Source of the DNA: Anopheles merus
Taxonomy: Eukaryota > Arthropoda > Insecta > Diptera > Culicidae
Reading direction: 5' to 3'
DNA length: 64,000 nt
Assembly (NCBI RefSeq): GCF_017562075.2
Contig: NC_054085.1
Location: 32,923,039-32,987,038, forward strand
Position 1 is the stretch's first letter; each line of letters starts with the position of its first letter. The translations under genes and the position numbers were made by a program. Positions 13,701-26,600 of the stretch are shown in pieces. The notes beneath the pieces are model-generated. The model saw nothing but the letters and a program-made list of their open reading frames with translations. It searched no databases and was not told the DNA's origin.

Positions 13701-16604
13701 AAGCGGGTCGTAAAATACGCCAAAATGCGGTATTTATCGAAGCAAGAGTTCAACAGCAACCAACAACACCTGACTAAGCGAGACAGACTAAGATCTTTTG
13801 ATACAAACATTCCATTTTCATCTAATTTGGCAACAATTCATTTTAATAAGTCACTGTAATATTGTTGCACTCAAAAGCTTTATCCCAACGTAACATAACT
13901 TTTCAAAGGCATAGTCAGTTACTGTGTATAAGGCAGCCATCACTTGACTAATTGTAACTTTATGGGATTTACCTATAGTAGAACAGTCAGTTTCATCAAA
14001 ATCAATTAAAATCAATATATGACAAATATGTTGTGTACAATATAGATCGCATAAAGGGGATGACAAATAGGTGAAAAATTAATGTAAGCACAGCTACATA
14101 ATCGAGCTGATGATTGCGAATTCTTGGACGTCATTAAATATTAGGGTAAGTAAAAAGGACAACGAAAACTGCTACAAAATGCGCAAATTTTTCTTCCTTC
14201 TCAATGGGAGTCTAAAAATATCATATCACAGACTAGTACTAGCACCTTTTGCAGGGATTTCCCCGTTAAGTACACAGCATAAACATAATCAGTGAACACA
14301 GGCTAGTGTTAATGGTCACGCTATCGAAGAACAAATAGAAAATTCTGCGTCGTTTTTTTTTTGTTTCGTCCCCTCTTTAACTTCGAACCGGACTAAGCTA
14401 CCGAAGGGAGCTACACCTTCTGCTTGGCCTTCGTGTGTTTAAGCGCCTTTTACACCCCGCACATTTTTACGGTATGTAAATTAGGGTCTGGAAAAGCTTT
14501 CCACCCCTTTAAATACGGCAGCTATGTACCACACCGAACTGGTGTGACCGCCGTCAACAGAAACATGCCGACATTCGCCACCAGCGTACTATGTGCAGGA
14601 ACTGCTGGGAAGGAAACAACCCATACCATAACCGATCGGTCGGTCGGTTTCAAGTTCGGCCAAGCGACTATTGACCCCGTGTCGTGTCGTCATGGCGTCC
14701 GTAGGTGGTTTTCTTGACCTTCGCGTCAAACGCCCTCCCTTCTTTGGTCGCCTAGTCCACCCATTACTTTGGGCGCCATTTTGAACGCCACGAGGTATTA
14801 ATTATTTCTTAACAGCCTTTCCCCGACACAGGCACACATTACTTAAAACGTAACGAAATGCGCCTTGTGGAAAATTCCTCCATACAAGCACACTCACACT
14901 CATGTGAAGAATCATCTTAACGCCGTAACGGTACAACCATCATCCCTCGAACCGGAAGGATAGCGGACCTCAAGGATATAGCGCAAGATATTGATTTTTG
15001 TGAACCGTTTTTTCCGAATTGACCAACGCGGTCACGCAGATGAAGGTTGTACCGTGAGGGGGAGGGGAGGGCGGCACAGGACCTAACAACCTCCAGCTGC
15101 CTGTGTGGCCGGTGTATTATTCTACGGTTCGTTCGAGTTCATGATACCCGTGTGTTTCGTGAGTATTTAACATCAGGTGATCTTTCAGATGGATGGAGCC
15201 GCGGGAGAAAACGCTATTTATGATGTGACGGGAACTTATCTGCTTTTTAGGATCATGGGTGTAAAAACGAGCAGTAATGATCATGTCCGTCATGCACGCA
15301 ACAATACAACGTCAACGAAACTGTGCCAACGCTATTAGATACGGACAATAATTAATATCTATAGGTCAGATCCAATTGTTTTACTTTTTCCAGAAAATAT
15401 TTCCCTCTGATCTATGAATTTATCATCAATGCTTAAACCAAACTTCAGGCCTATCTTCAGGTCGTTTAACGTACGTTTGCGTGGGGCGATTGAATTGCGT
15501 GACAGTACTTTAAAATGCAATACACGCAAACAAAGGCTCTAAAAAGCCTTCCCCGGGTGAGAAATGTCCCACTGCGGAGGACCCTAGTGCAAACAGTGAT
15601 GACCAAGGTCAGTGACATTTAAACACCATTTCCGGTGTGTCATCGGTACATCCTTCCAGGCGGCAGACAAGCAGAATGGGGGTTTTCTGGGTATTTGAAC
15701 GTAGCTGTTTGTAATTTATAGAGCATTTATTAGGAATTGATAATAATATAGAGCTCAAATTATCAGTTTTTTATGAAAAGGAAACATTTCACAATGTGGG
15801 GATGGAGGGACGTCTGGTGAGAGCAACAAAAGCGTTAAAAATGATTAAAATTCAACTACACAGCGTTTTTCTTTGTGTGACTAAAGCTCGAAAAAGAATT
15901 AACCCTCTACAACGCTGAACACATTCTTTGTGCTGTTTGCATTCAAATGTCTTCAAGCACGTTCGGTAGTACACGTTGCCCTTCAAACAACATTTCCAAC
16001 ACAAAGGGGAAAACGGACGAGACCAGCAAATTCTCTAGCAAATCACACAATCGACCATGACGCGGGGGAAAATCGAAAGCACAAAGCTATCCACGATCAA
16101 ACCAGTTTTTACTTACTCATTTCCACGGGAGCGAATCAGAACCGGCTGGTTCCGGTACGGGCCACTGCCGGCGCCCGTCATGCTGTGCAGGTTCGAGGTG
16201 GAATTTCGCAACGGACTGCGCCCACGGTACACCTTGCCGTTGTTCATCCGATCGATGCTGTTCGAACGACGTGGCTGCGTCGTCGTCGTCGTTGCGGCCG
16301 TCGCTGTTGCTGCTGCTGCGTAATTGTTGTTATACTTATTGTTGAGACTGTTCGATCGCTTCATGCCACCGCCACCACCATCGCCGCCGGACGTACGGAT
16401 GCCTCGGTCTGCCGGTCCGCCGGCATGATTGTTAAGCTTGCTGCGCACACTGCCAAAGTGGGAAATGGACTGAAAAGCTTCACCCGGTACCACGGCACGC
16501 CGTCGACTGGCGTCGGTGCGCTGCTGGCTCGTCGCGTACTGCTGTGCCCGCTGCGGTGAAATGCCACGTGATGAGGTGGAGGTGCCCGGTGGTTTGTACA
16601 CCAT
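7735..16604 (-). CDS. Klp54D: Kinesin-12/KIF12-like motor protein (Klp54D-like)
   Basis: This is a plus-end-type kinesin motor with a short coiled-coil tail. Core exons (minus): 11719-11539, 11464-11243, 11175-11035, 9981-9840, 9700-9464, 9357-9239, 9134-8674, 8603-8349, 8298-8131 and 7951-7735 (TGA). From the ATG at 11709 they encode 710 aa with every phase matching. Motor signatures are FCYGQTGSGKTHT (P-loop), NDYSSRSH (switch I) and DLAGSE (switch II), then HIPYRDSKLTKLLADSL. A coiled-coil segment and a Ser/Arg-rich tail ending GSLVSLDD follow. The exon 16604-16117 ends in phase 2 at GTAAGT and joins the 11719 exon in frame across a 4397-bp intron. It adds a basic Ser/Asn-rich N-terminus of 166 aa (876 aa in all). 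The family assignment rests on resemblance to KIF12 around the VTLM...ISPAQ region. The Drosophila symbol is by orthology guess. Confidence 0.88.
9982..11034 (-). other. Kinesin intron 3 (1053 bp)
   Basis: It is bounded by donor GTACGT at 11034 and acceptor AAAG before 9981. Nothing within it looks coding. Confidence 0.85.
11720..16116 (-). other. Kinesin large 5' intron (4397 bp)
   Basis: This AT-rich stretch lies between the basic N-terminal exon and the motor exons. The acceptor at its 3' end is strong (TTTATTTTTCCAG). I see no coding frame, tRNA or clear transposon. It is a candidate place for an internal promoter that would make a motor-only 710-aa isoform from the ATG at 11709. Confidence 0.7.
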
Positions 16605-16651
16605 CGTTGGATCGAGGTAGGCGGGAAAACACGCTGTTTTTGTATGTTTCC

Positions 16652-17833
16652 GCTAAGTACTGCCGGCCGTTTCCCGGTACTGGTCACATTAGCAGCAACA
16701 AGGTAAAACAAACAACCACCGCAACAAAGAAAAAACCGATCCAAGTGACCGCTACGATTCTTTTCCTTTTTTTTTTGTTCGTACTAGACACCCCGTTTAA
16801 TGTGATTGTTAGCGTGTGTTTGTCATTAATTTGTAGATTTGTTTGCCTTTCGTGGGAGTTTGCCAGCGTGTCACTCCGGATGGGCTTACATGTCACTCAC
16901 AAATGTGGCCACCGCTCGGGGTCTGTTGTTAAACATTAATGAACCTCCTTTTTTTTGTCGGGTAACACCAACGCACGGTCAAGTACTCACTGAAACAGCT
17001 CCCGCACGTGGCAAGGGATGGACACGTATTGAAGCGCCGGAACACAAAACCACCACTGGACGACCACTGTTTTAAGCTGATCGTGTTGCACAGAGGTCAC
17101 AGTCCACAGGGGCGTAATTAATAATTCACCTCATCAAAACCTGCGTTCCAGGTGCTAGATAAAGGCACGAGATAGGGTTAACTATCGGTAAAGAGCCAAT
17201 GTCGTTGCATGTTTCTTACGACAAGCAAGCAGCAACTTGACAGTGTGGCCTAGATAAAGTAAAAACTAAGATCATCTTAATGAAAACGATAGGAATCTTC
17301 AACAATGTAGACAGTCAGCTCATCTTACTGCACAATTAAAATTGAATATGGTCACGATTTGGTCACAAACTGTTATTAGAAAAGAAACCCCCGCACACCA
17401 TTCTTGCAATCATTACCTCTCTCAACTCTCCAAACCCTCACTCCCGAGAAAAAGCGAATAGTCACGATCCAACTATAAATTGTCCCGTGTACCGCAAAAC
17501 CCGCCCCGTCAAAAAGGCACAAAAGTGCCATCGTCAAAGTCACCACGAATTTCCACAAATCCACTTTCAATCAATCAATCAACCGGACCACGAAAAGCTC
17601 AATTATCTGTTAACAATTCGTGCCGTTAATGTACTGCTGTGTTACATGTTGCCCCCATTTTCGCCACCCTTCGCACCGCCATCACCGCCCCCACCCGCTC
17701 CGAGGACGCAGCGGGTCTCACGTGGAGACGTCCTTACCGACGAACAGTCACTGTCCATCGAGGCGTAGGGGATCTCCTCAGCCATTAGCTTAACCGGGTC
17801 ATCATAACACGAGATCCCTTCAAACCTGCCCAT
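16652..17833 (-). CDS. Putative further 5' coding exon of the kinesin
   Basis: An ATG at 17833 opens 32 codons (beginning MGRFEGISCYDDPVKL) that stop exactly at a good donor, TCG|GTAAGG, at 17738. In the same phase, the reading frame of the 16604 exon stays open upstream to an acceptor TTAG before 16652, adding 16 residues including FPAYLDPTMVYKPPG. Joining the two would give a kinesin of about 924 aa. The acceptor has a poor pyrimidine tract, so this is an inference. The alternative is that translation starts at 16604 and this segment is non-coding. Confidence 0.4.
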
Positions 17834-20686
17834 GCATACATGCGATCCCTACATGCTATCCTTGCAACACACACAAACAGGAAACGTGCTTAGCTTTGTT
17901 TGGGTAACCTACTGCCCGTTGCCTCCTGGTGCTTTGGATTGGCTGGAAAATTTAACCCACCTTGCTCCCGCCTTCGGCATTCAACCACAAATACCGGCGG
18001 AAGTGAGTGTCGCGAGGTGTCAACACCGAACCGGACAAAGGCATTTCGCTCCCATTGCATAACTTATGAGAGGAGGCGGGGGTCCCTCGTATCGGAGGGG
18101 TACATTCGGTTCGGTACCGAATATTCTGCTTCCAAGCATTGACAAATTTCGATGTGCACCTTCCTCCCTCATACCCACTCTCGGGAAACTTTTTTCCATT
18201 TCCAACATGTCCGTGTCCCCCTCGAGCTCGAGATCGCACCGTTGCGCGTTCAAACGTACAGCCGGAACCTTAATTATTCATGATGCAACGCGCGCGCACA
18301 CTCACACACACACAAACACCATGCCGCCGCTTTGTGGACATTACCACTGGGTTGGAGAAAAACACAAAATGGGGGAAGAAGTTAAAATAATGATCGCAGT
18401 AGACACAGCAAACAACTCAAACACCTTGGCTACAACGAACCACTCTGGTCTACGGGTGGAAAAGGGAAACACACCCAAGCTGTTTAAATACAATTTAAGC
18501 ACTTGCACGCGGCACTCTTTTCAGACACAGATTTACAGATTGTACTGGCTCACTTATACGGTGACCAGGTGCAACACCTGCCCACACACGCGCACACGGC
18601 GTAAGTAATAAAACCATTAGCGTTTACGGGGTAATCAAACGATTGTAGGGGTCCACGAAAACATTACTTTTTGTTAACAAAAATCTTCATATTTCTGTGA
18701 GGAAATTATTTCAAACCGAACCTGTCACTCAAATGTCTACCAACCGCATGCACACACGCGCACGCACACACATACACTGATACAAAAGAACAGCCTTCTA
18801 TGATATGCAACGGACACGCGCTTGTTGTGGGTCTCAACCAACGCCGAAGGTTCGACCGTCCGAACCGTTCGATGGTCACCACTCGAATGAAAGCGAACGC
18901 GAAGGGCATCATGTCCTTTAGTAATAACTTTTCCGACCACTGAATTCCGTGACGTCACCGGCGGTCAAAGCGGACCCGAACGCGTAGCCGGCGGCTTCTG
19001 TAGGGACCAAAGGTTCGGATATTTCTCGCGCCTGGGCAAAATATGCTCCGAGCATTGGAGCCGCAGAATTGTTGGTTTGCTCGTTTCTATAAGCATTTAT
19101 CTTTTTGTATAAGAATTTTAAATGTGTGCCGTTTGTTGAGCCCTTGTTTAAAACATTTAATTGTTTTTCATTATTACACACAACCACACACTGGATGATA
19201 TTAACACTATCTCAAGTAGCAGTGTGTAGCATATTGAAATAAACTATTTTTTCTTTTTGGCATGTAAGGATGCGGTCATGCCGGTCTATACAAATTACTA
19301 GAATCATTCCCGAATAAATGATCCTTACTACCGGGGACGATTTTACTGGAAATCGAACCTGTTAAGACTTGATAGAAATGTTATAAATGGATTTTACAGG
19401 GTTTTTCAGGAGCTAATTTTGGAAAACATCCTAGACTCTTGCACACGGGAAGTCATGGCACCCTTTTTGAATGAGCTTATTGGAAATTCCCGTTGGATTC
19501 CAAATAAGCCTGTCCAATAAAGGTGCTACAGAACCCATTTCCCATCACACAAAATCCTACTTTATCACCAATGCGCCAAATTTACCACTCCCCCGGCCGA
19601 AAGAGTCAAGAAAGTAAGCACAAAACTATAAGAACATCCCTGAAAACCCCCAGTAATTAGCAAACGGAAAGACAAAAAACACAAAGTACGGAAAACGGCG
19701 ACAGGATTTCTTTCTGTTCAACAACTGCGAACACGGAGGAAGGAGTTGGCTTCATAGATTTTATTCCCTCACTAATCCAGCGTGCGCAGAGAGATCAAAC
19801 ATTCCGGCATTCCTAGACACGTTCTACCGCCCCCGTTGGCGCTTTTACTTCGCTTGCTGCGTGTATGGGTGTGTGTGGGCATTTATCAGTGCAGTGGAAA
19901 GGAGCGGTCGAAAGGAAAAGGACTACATATTGCTGCCACAATTGCAAGCAGGACCCGCGTTGCAGTAAAAGGTCCTACAGTTTTCTTTTCTCTTTTTCGT
20001 TTCGTCTATTGTATGTTTGTTTTCCCTGTTTCAGTGCACGCGACGATTTAAGTAAACGCCAATTAAAGTTTTGTTTCTTTTGCTTTGCTCTCTCTTTGTT
20101 TGTATTGTTTGCTCACCTTCTCACTCTTTGCTAGGAATTGCTATATCACACACACACGCGTTTCACATCCACACGTACACACACGCACACTCACACACAT
20201 GCCTATATAGGTAATTCTACGGTTAATGCTGTGCCCTCTAGATCACACTACCACGAAACAGCAGTACGCGGATGGTGGATTACTGTTTTTTTTTTCTTCA
20301 TGAAGCGCTTACGGTCACATTGCACCCGGTACATCCTGCTTTCCCATGTTGGCCCAACAGTAAACCGCTCCACTGCTGACAATGTTACATTATGCTCGTA
20401 ACTACGTGTATCATAAGCCAACCGCCCTACCACAAAAAAGTATAATAGCTTAGCCTAAACTAAACCTAACGTTCCTCAAAAACATAAAGCTAAACAACGG
20501 ATGCTCTGCTCGCTGCTCGATACGGCGGCGTGCCTGATAAACCTTACCACCGCGCCTCTAGCATTCCAGCTAGCTCACCGCGTTGACCGATGCACTGGCG
20601 AGGTGTTGCCTATCCTGAAAGGTACATGATACCCTCCACTGGCTACTTAATAAGCGTGTTTCTCCGTTTTCCATCCTTCCCACCCC
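17834..20686. other. Intergenic region and 3' UTR of the MESR4-like gene
   Basis: No supported protein gene. The right part (about 19760-20686) is probably the 3' UTR of the MESR4-like gene. It carries a (CA)n patch near 20147-20200. A tRNA-like B-box sequence lies at 19348-19359 (see findings). CA repeats also occur near 18290-18320 and 18755-18775. Confidence 0.6.
19760..19765 (-). terminator. Candidate poly(A) signal of the MESR4-like gene
   Basis: AATAAA on the minus strand, about 920 bp beyond the stop at 20687. Confidence 0.5.
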
Positions 20687-23600
20687 TTACTGTGGCTGAC
20701 CCCAGTGGGTGTAAACGGACGAGGGTTGTGCTAAGCTGGCTCCACCATTCGTAGAAGTTGCTACTGCTAAGGAAGACGACATTCCCCCGTCACCACCGAC
20801 AGCATGGCCCGTCGTTGCACTTTGACCACCTTCTTCCATGCTCTCCAAGCCCGTCGACAGTACCGTGCCCGACTGCACCTGTCTTAGCTTGCAGTCCGGA
20901 CAGAACCACTTGCCCTTCGGTGGCATAATGATGCCGACACACTCGAAGTGGAACCATTCGATCCGACAGTTGTCATCGTCGCAGGCAATCATCTCCGACA
21001 CCTCGTCGTACGGCGCGCGACAGTAACAGTACACCGATTCACCTTCCTTCGGGGCGCGCCACCCGGCCGGCACGCGAATTTGATTCGGCCGGAACAGATC
21101 CGTCTGTATGCTGGGAAACGATCCGATGGGAGGAATTTTGGGCCGTGGCTCAGCGGCAGACAGGGTCGGCGTTTGGTACAGGGCGGACGATGCAATGCCC
21201 CCGGCTGCTGGTATGAGCGATGCAGACAGGGGACCGGGCGTTCCCGGGGTACCGGTCGGTAGCAGCATCGGCGAACCATGCAGGCTCAGCCCCATCGGCG
21301 GTGCCGATTTGGGTGTCTTCACTTTCGGTGTGCGGGGTGTCGCCGGTTTGCGGCGTCGGCTGTTAGCCGCCGGCTGCCTTACACCCTTGGGCGTAACGCT
21401 AGCGACGGTCGATTTTTTCCCCAGCGAAAGCTTCAACTTAGGCAGCGGCGGATGGCTCGGGGTGGTGGGAGTGCTCGGATCGAACGACGGCATCATCACC
21501 GTCGGCGTCGCGAGCTGCTGGACACTCGGGTACTGCTGCTCCGCAAAGGCGGCAGCTGCTGGAGGCACCGCGCCCAGCTCTTCCAGCGTCATACCGATGC
21601 CGGAGTTTCGCCGCGATGACACCGGCGTCAGGTGATCGATACTGCGCCGCTGGCCCGCGGTCGCTTTGCTGCTGGCGCCAGCACCGCCCGCCGTTTTGCT
21701 GGACTTTGTTGGGGGCGAGGGAAGATCCTCCTTGCTCCACACCAGGTTCGGTGGCGGGGTTGGCTTCATCAGCGAGAGGATCGATTTTTCCGGATTCGTT
21801 GACAGGGTTAAGCCGGACGGGAGTGGTAGCGAAGCGGCCGCACTCTCGTCATCGCTCGTGTAGCCGTAGAATTTGTTGGGCTTACGGCTGCGTTGCGATC
21901 GCTTGAGCGGTGCGTCCGATTCCGAACTATTGCCCGTGCTCAGTCGAGGGGCACTGATTTTGCCCAGATCGTCGCCGGCGACGACGGCTGCTGGCAGGGC
22001 GGACTGGACGGGCAGCGCTGGTGGTACGGCCGGCATCTCCAACGGTGCCATCGCTGACGCCAGCTGCATTTGCTGGGGCTGGTTAGGGGTATGCAGGGAG
22101 GGTGCCGCCACTGCTGCTGGTCCCATCTCTGCGGAGCCGTGCGAGGTAAAGCCAGCTAGATGCTGCTGATGAAGCTGTTGCTCTCCTTGCGGCCAATGGT
22201 AAGGGATGTGCTGTGGTACGTACGGCACAACATCCATCGCCGGTACGGCGGACAGGGTGGCGTTGGTGACCGGCACCTGCTGTTCTACGAACGTGCTACC
22301 CGCCGGCGACATGAACCGCTTGGAGGACTTCCTCTCCCGTTTGCGCTTCTTCGGCTTCACTTTCTTCTTGCCCGGTGCAACCTCCTCCGGCGGCAGCGAC
22401 GGTGTCGATGGGCGGCTGTTTTCCACCATGCCGTAGTTCATCGAGGCGCCCGTCTGCGCCAGCAGCTGGCGCCGTTTCTCTGCCAGCAGCTGGTTGGCCA
22501 GCTTCTGCGGATGCTCGTCGTAGAACTCTTCGTCCGTTTCCGACTCGTCCGTGTGCAAATCCGAATCCACGATCACGCTGTCCGGATCGACCGGTTCGGG
22601 CGGGGGCAGCTCCTCCACCTCTTCCGGTTCCGGCACCGGTTGGGCGACAGCCTCGGCAGCTGAAACGGCCGGAGAGGTAGCTTCATCCTCTTCCTTCTTG
22701 GGTTGTTCCGCACCCGTCCCTTTCTTGCTACTCTTTCGTGCGTCTTCGTTGTCGGAGCTGTCGGAATCGTCCGAGCTGGAGCTGGAGCTGTTGCTCGAGC
22801 TTGAGCTGCAGCTACAGTTGGAGCCACATTCACAGCTTGAATCAGAATCGCTGCTGTCCTCGCTGTCGGACGATTGGTCGTCATTGCGCTTGCTCGAACT
22901 CTTGACAGCCGCCTCGGGCGTACGGCGACCTTCTCCCGCGTTCTCTTCCGCATCTCGTCCACCTTTCAGCAGGAGTGACTCTTGCTGTGGTTTGCTTTGC
23001 AGCTCTGCTTCCAGCTCCGCCTCGGACAAAATGGGCTTAAACATCATGCAGTAATCGTGGTCCGACTGTGACACATGCAGTATCGTTGTTTTCAGCATTC
23101 GCTCCACTAGCTCGTCCTCCAGTCGCTGCTCCTCGTCCGCCGACTGTTTCCGGCTGGCCGTCCGATGATTCGCCTGGTAGCGCTTGAAGTTGTTCCAGAT
23201 GTTTGCAATCGGGTCCAGCGGTGCCGCCAGCTCTTGCGAAGCATTCTCCCTCCGCTCCGCTTGGTCGTCTTCGTTTGCTGCACCTTCTTTCCGCTGTTGG
23301 CCTTCTTCCGGGGTTTGTTCGCGGTCGACAGCATCCTCGCCGTGCATAAGATTCACACCATCCACTTTAGACTCCATGGGATCGTCACGGAGAGCACCGG
23401 ATTCCGTTTCGATGCAGTCCCCATATCGTCGCGAGTTGAAGCTTGCGTTCGAGTTTTCGTTATCCGAATCGTCACTACTGTCACTCTCGGAAAGGTTCAA
23501 CGCGGGCAAATTCATCAGATCAACCACAGACTTATCGTCGTCCCTTGCCTTCCGTTTCTTCTTTGACTTCTTTGCCGGTGTTGAGACGTCCATCGCTTCC

Positions 23601-26600
23601 ACCGCTGCCGGTGCCGGTTCTGGTGCTTGCTCTTTCGCCGATTCTTCCTTTCTGTTCGAATCCTCAGAAAGCTGGTCCTTTCTATCTGCGGACCCACTGC
23701 CATCTTTGCCCTCCAACGGTTTTGCGCTGTCGGCATCCTCGGCTGATTCCTTTTTAATCGTGTCCTTTTCAGCAGATTCTTCCATCGGCAGATCTTTTCT
23801 ATCACCAGCATCAGCGCTCTGACCTTCGGCAATTGTAGCCCCGGAACGGTTAGCAACATCTTCGGCGTTGTCGTCCGTCAGTGGTTCAGTTTTAATTGTA
23901 TCGGCTGCACTTGCTTCGTCTTCGTTCGCTCTTTTCGGGTCCGATCCTTCCTGTGTCGCATCATGAGCGTTTCCATCGTCAGCTGGGGCAGCTTCCGTAT
24001 CCATGCTTGCAGCGAGCTGTTCCTTCTCCGTCTCCGCTTTCTCTAAGTCGTGCCTGTGCACGTGCTTCAGCAGCAGCTTTTTCGAAATGAACCGCTTTTC
24101 ACAGCCATCTTCCGTGCACGGATACTTTGCCTCGCCGTTGTGCAGGCGCCGGTGCACCTTCAGCGCTACCGAGCGATTAAACGTTGCCTGGCACACCTCG
24201 CACACGAACTGGGCCGGCGGTACGCAGAAGTGATACACGTGCGGCCACTTCTTCTGCAGACACCGCTTGCACAGCACACCCTCGGTGCCGTGCTTCCAGA
24301 ACAGATGCTTCAAGATGTCCGCCTTGTTGCGGTAGCCGATGCCGCACCGGTAGCACAAATGGTGCAGCTTGTGCTTCCACACGTGGTTCGAGAGCCGGCT
24401 CTGATCCACGCACTCCTCCAGACAGACGTCACACGCGTAGTGGCGTTTGCGCAGGTGCACCATCAGCCGGAAGGCGGACGGTATGCCGTCCACGTTGCAG
24501 ACGCAGCACCGGAACTTGTAATCCAGCGCGGTCGTATGGTTGGACACGCCCGGGCACATGTGGCAGAGCAGCTCGCTGTAGCTGAAGAAGTTGCCTTTGC
24601 ACATCAGACAGAGCAGTACCGACTTTTGATGCATCTTGCGGTTGTGCAGGTACAGCTCCTTGTGCACCACCGTGCTGAAGCGACACTGGAAACACTCAAA
24701 CACCTTCACAAACGGTACCGCCGTTCGTTGCTCCGTCGTCCAGGAGTTGTCGAACGTTTCCACGTTCAGGTAGGCCTGCTCCGTCCCGAGCTCGTCGAGG
24801 GTGTTGAGAAACCGCTGCAAAATCGTCTCGGGAAGCAGCTCCTCGCCGGTGATGCTGTTCACCGTCGCCTGGAACCGATGCATCGCAATTATATGCAGCA
24901 CGAGTTGCCGGCCATTGACGGCGATACGTCGGGCATGGTTACAGTACAGACAGAAGGGAACGGTCGCGCGCAGACAGATCCGTATGAACTCGCGTATTGG
25001 GATACGATCGAGCGGTTCGTCCAGCGTTAGCGTGAACAGCTGAGCTTCACTGTCCGCTATTACCATCGCATCTTTTTCGGGAGCTTCTTCCGCATTTTCC
25101 AGTTGCATGCTGTCCATTGTCATAACTTCACCACCAGTTGCCGACAAATCAAACAGCATCTCGGCAGCGGCCAAGCGCTCCGATGCTTCTTCCTCTGCAA
25201 GCGTTTTGGCCACTTCCGCAACACCTTCACACTGCGGAGGCGGTTCGTTCTGTTCCGTTTCGGGCGCCAATGGAGTGGGCACAGCGTCCATCGGTTCCGT
25301 TTTATCCTCCACTTTTTCACTTGCCTCGACGGAAGCCGCGAGGGAGGTAGAACCATCCGATGGCCCTTCCGGGGGAGCGATTTCGTTTCCTTCCGCCACG
25401 GCGCATGCTTCATCAGCAGCAGCACCACCAATCTCTTCCGGCGAGTGTTTTGCATCGGTCGACGCTCTAGTTGGTACATCGCGCCTTCGCTCGATCATGA
25501 GGCTTTCATCGATATCCATAGGGATTGGCTCCTGCAGTGCCGTATCTTCCGCCACTTCCACATTGTCCTGTTTTATTGGCTCTTCTTCTTCCGCTGGTTG
25601 ATGTGTGTGGTCAGGTTTGTTCGCGTCAAATGCTTCCTGGGGCTCTTCTAGATGTTCACGATCTGTTTCGATTTTCTGCGCCAGTTCGCCGCCATCAGCT
25701 TGCTCCATTTCAGCATGACTGTTCTGTTCGTTCTCTTCTGCTGTCGCCACCGTTTCTGCCGGCTCTTCGCCATCTTCCTTGACCTCTTCCTCTTCCTCTT
25801 CTTCTGCTTCGTCTTCTTCTTCCTCTTCCTCCTCTTCGTCCTCCTCCTCATCGTCACTTTCGGCGGACGATTCTTCGCTTTCCATCGGCGTCAGATACTG
25901 GATCGGTATTTTTACCTTTAACTTTGGCACTAGAGGAGTCACTGCTGGCGGTGGAGGAGGTGGTTCGTTCGCTTGCTGATCAACAACAGATGTCAACGAA
26001 GTGGACTCACTAGGTTCGTGCGCTGGTGGAGTCGTTGCATTGATGACGGGTGGAACGAATTCCTTCTGATGCGTTAGTTCACCGTTCATCACTGGTGTAG
26101 GGTACTGCAAATGACCGTAGCTTTCTGCTATGGGTTGAGCGAATGCGCCATCCACATCACCAATGCCTGGATGAAGAGCGCCTTCGTAACTGTTGCCAAT
26201 TGGAGCATGTAACTCTGCGCTTTTAACGTCCTTCAAGAGTTGCGTTTCTAGGATTGAGCTGCCAATAAACGGTTGCTGGTGCTGCTGTTGCTCCTGTTGA
26301 TGATGACTGTGTTGCATTTGGGGTTGTTTCTTCCTGCTCGATGATTTACTACCGACTCCCTTTGATGGCGTTCCTCCCTTCGGTGTACCGAGCGTCTGGT
26401 TGGTACTGCTGAACCCACTCTCCAGCGCATTTCCGTTCAGTTTCACGCCAGCAGCCCCTGCATCATTGCCAGCCAGAGGCCCATTAGCGTAGCCGGAACC
26501 ACCGGGCAAGGACTTTTTCGGTGCTTTCTTTTTTCCACCCGCCAGCGTACCGTTCACACCATCGCACCGATGTTTGGCCTGCTTCAGCTGGCCGCAGCTA

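Noticed and set aside
16361..16744. Second minus-strand frame overlapping the kinesin N-terminal exon
   Set aside because: Out of phase with the exon that splices correctly into the motor; no donor or acceptor supports it.
18066..18608. 180-codon plus-strand frame between the kinesin and the MESR4-like gene
   Set aside because: The translation includes microsatellite-encoded THTHTHTNT and shows no conserved motif.
24050..25030. 326-codon frame on the plus strand opposite the MESR4-like zinc fingers
   Set aside because: An antisense shadow of the finger array; the His/Val/Gln-rich translation comes from complementing Cys/His codons.
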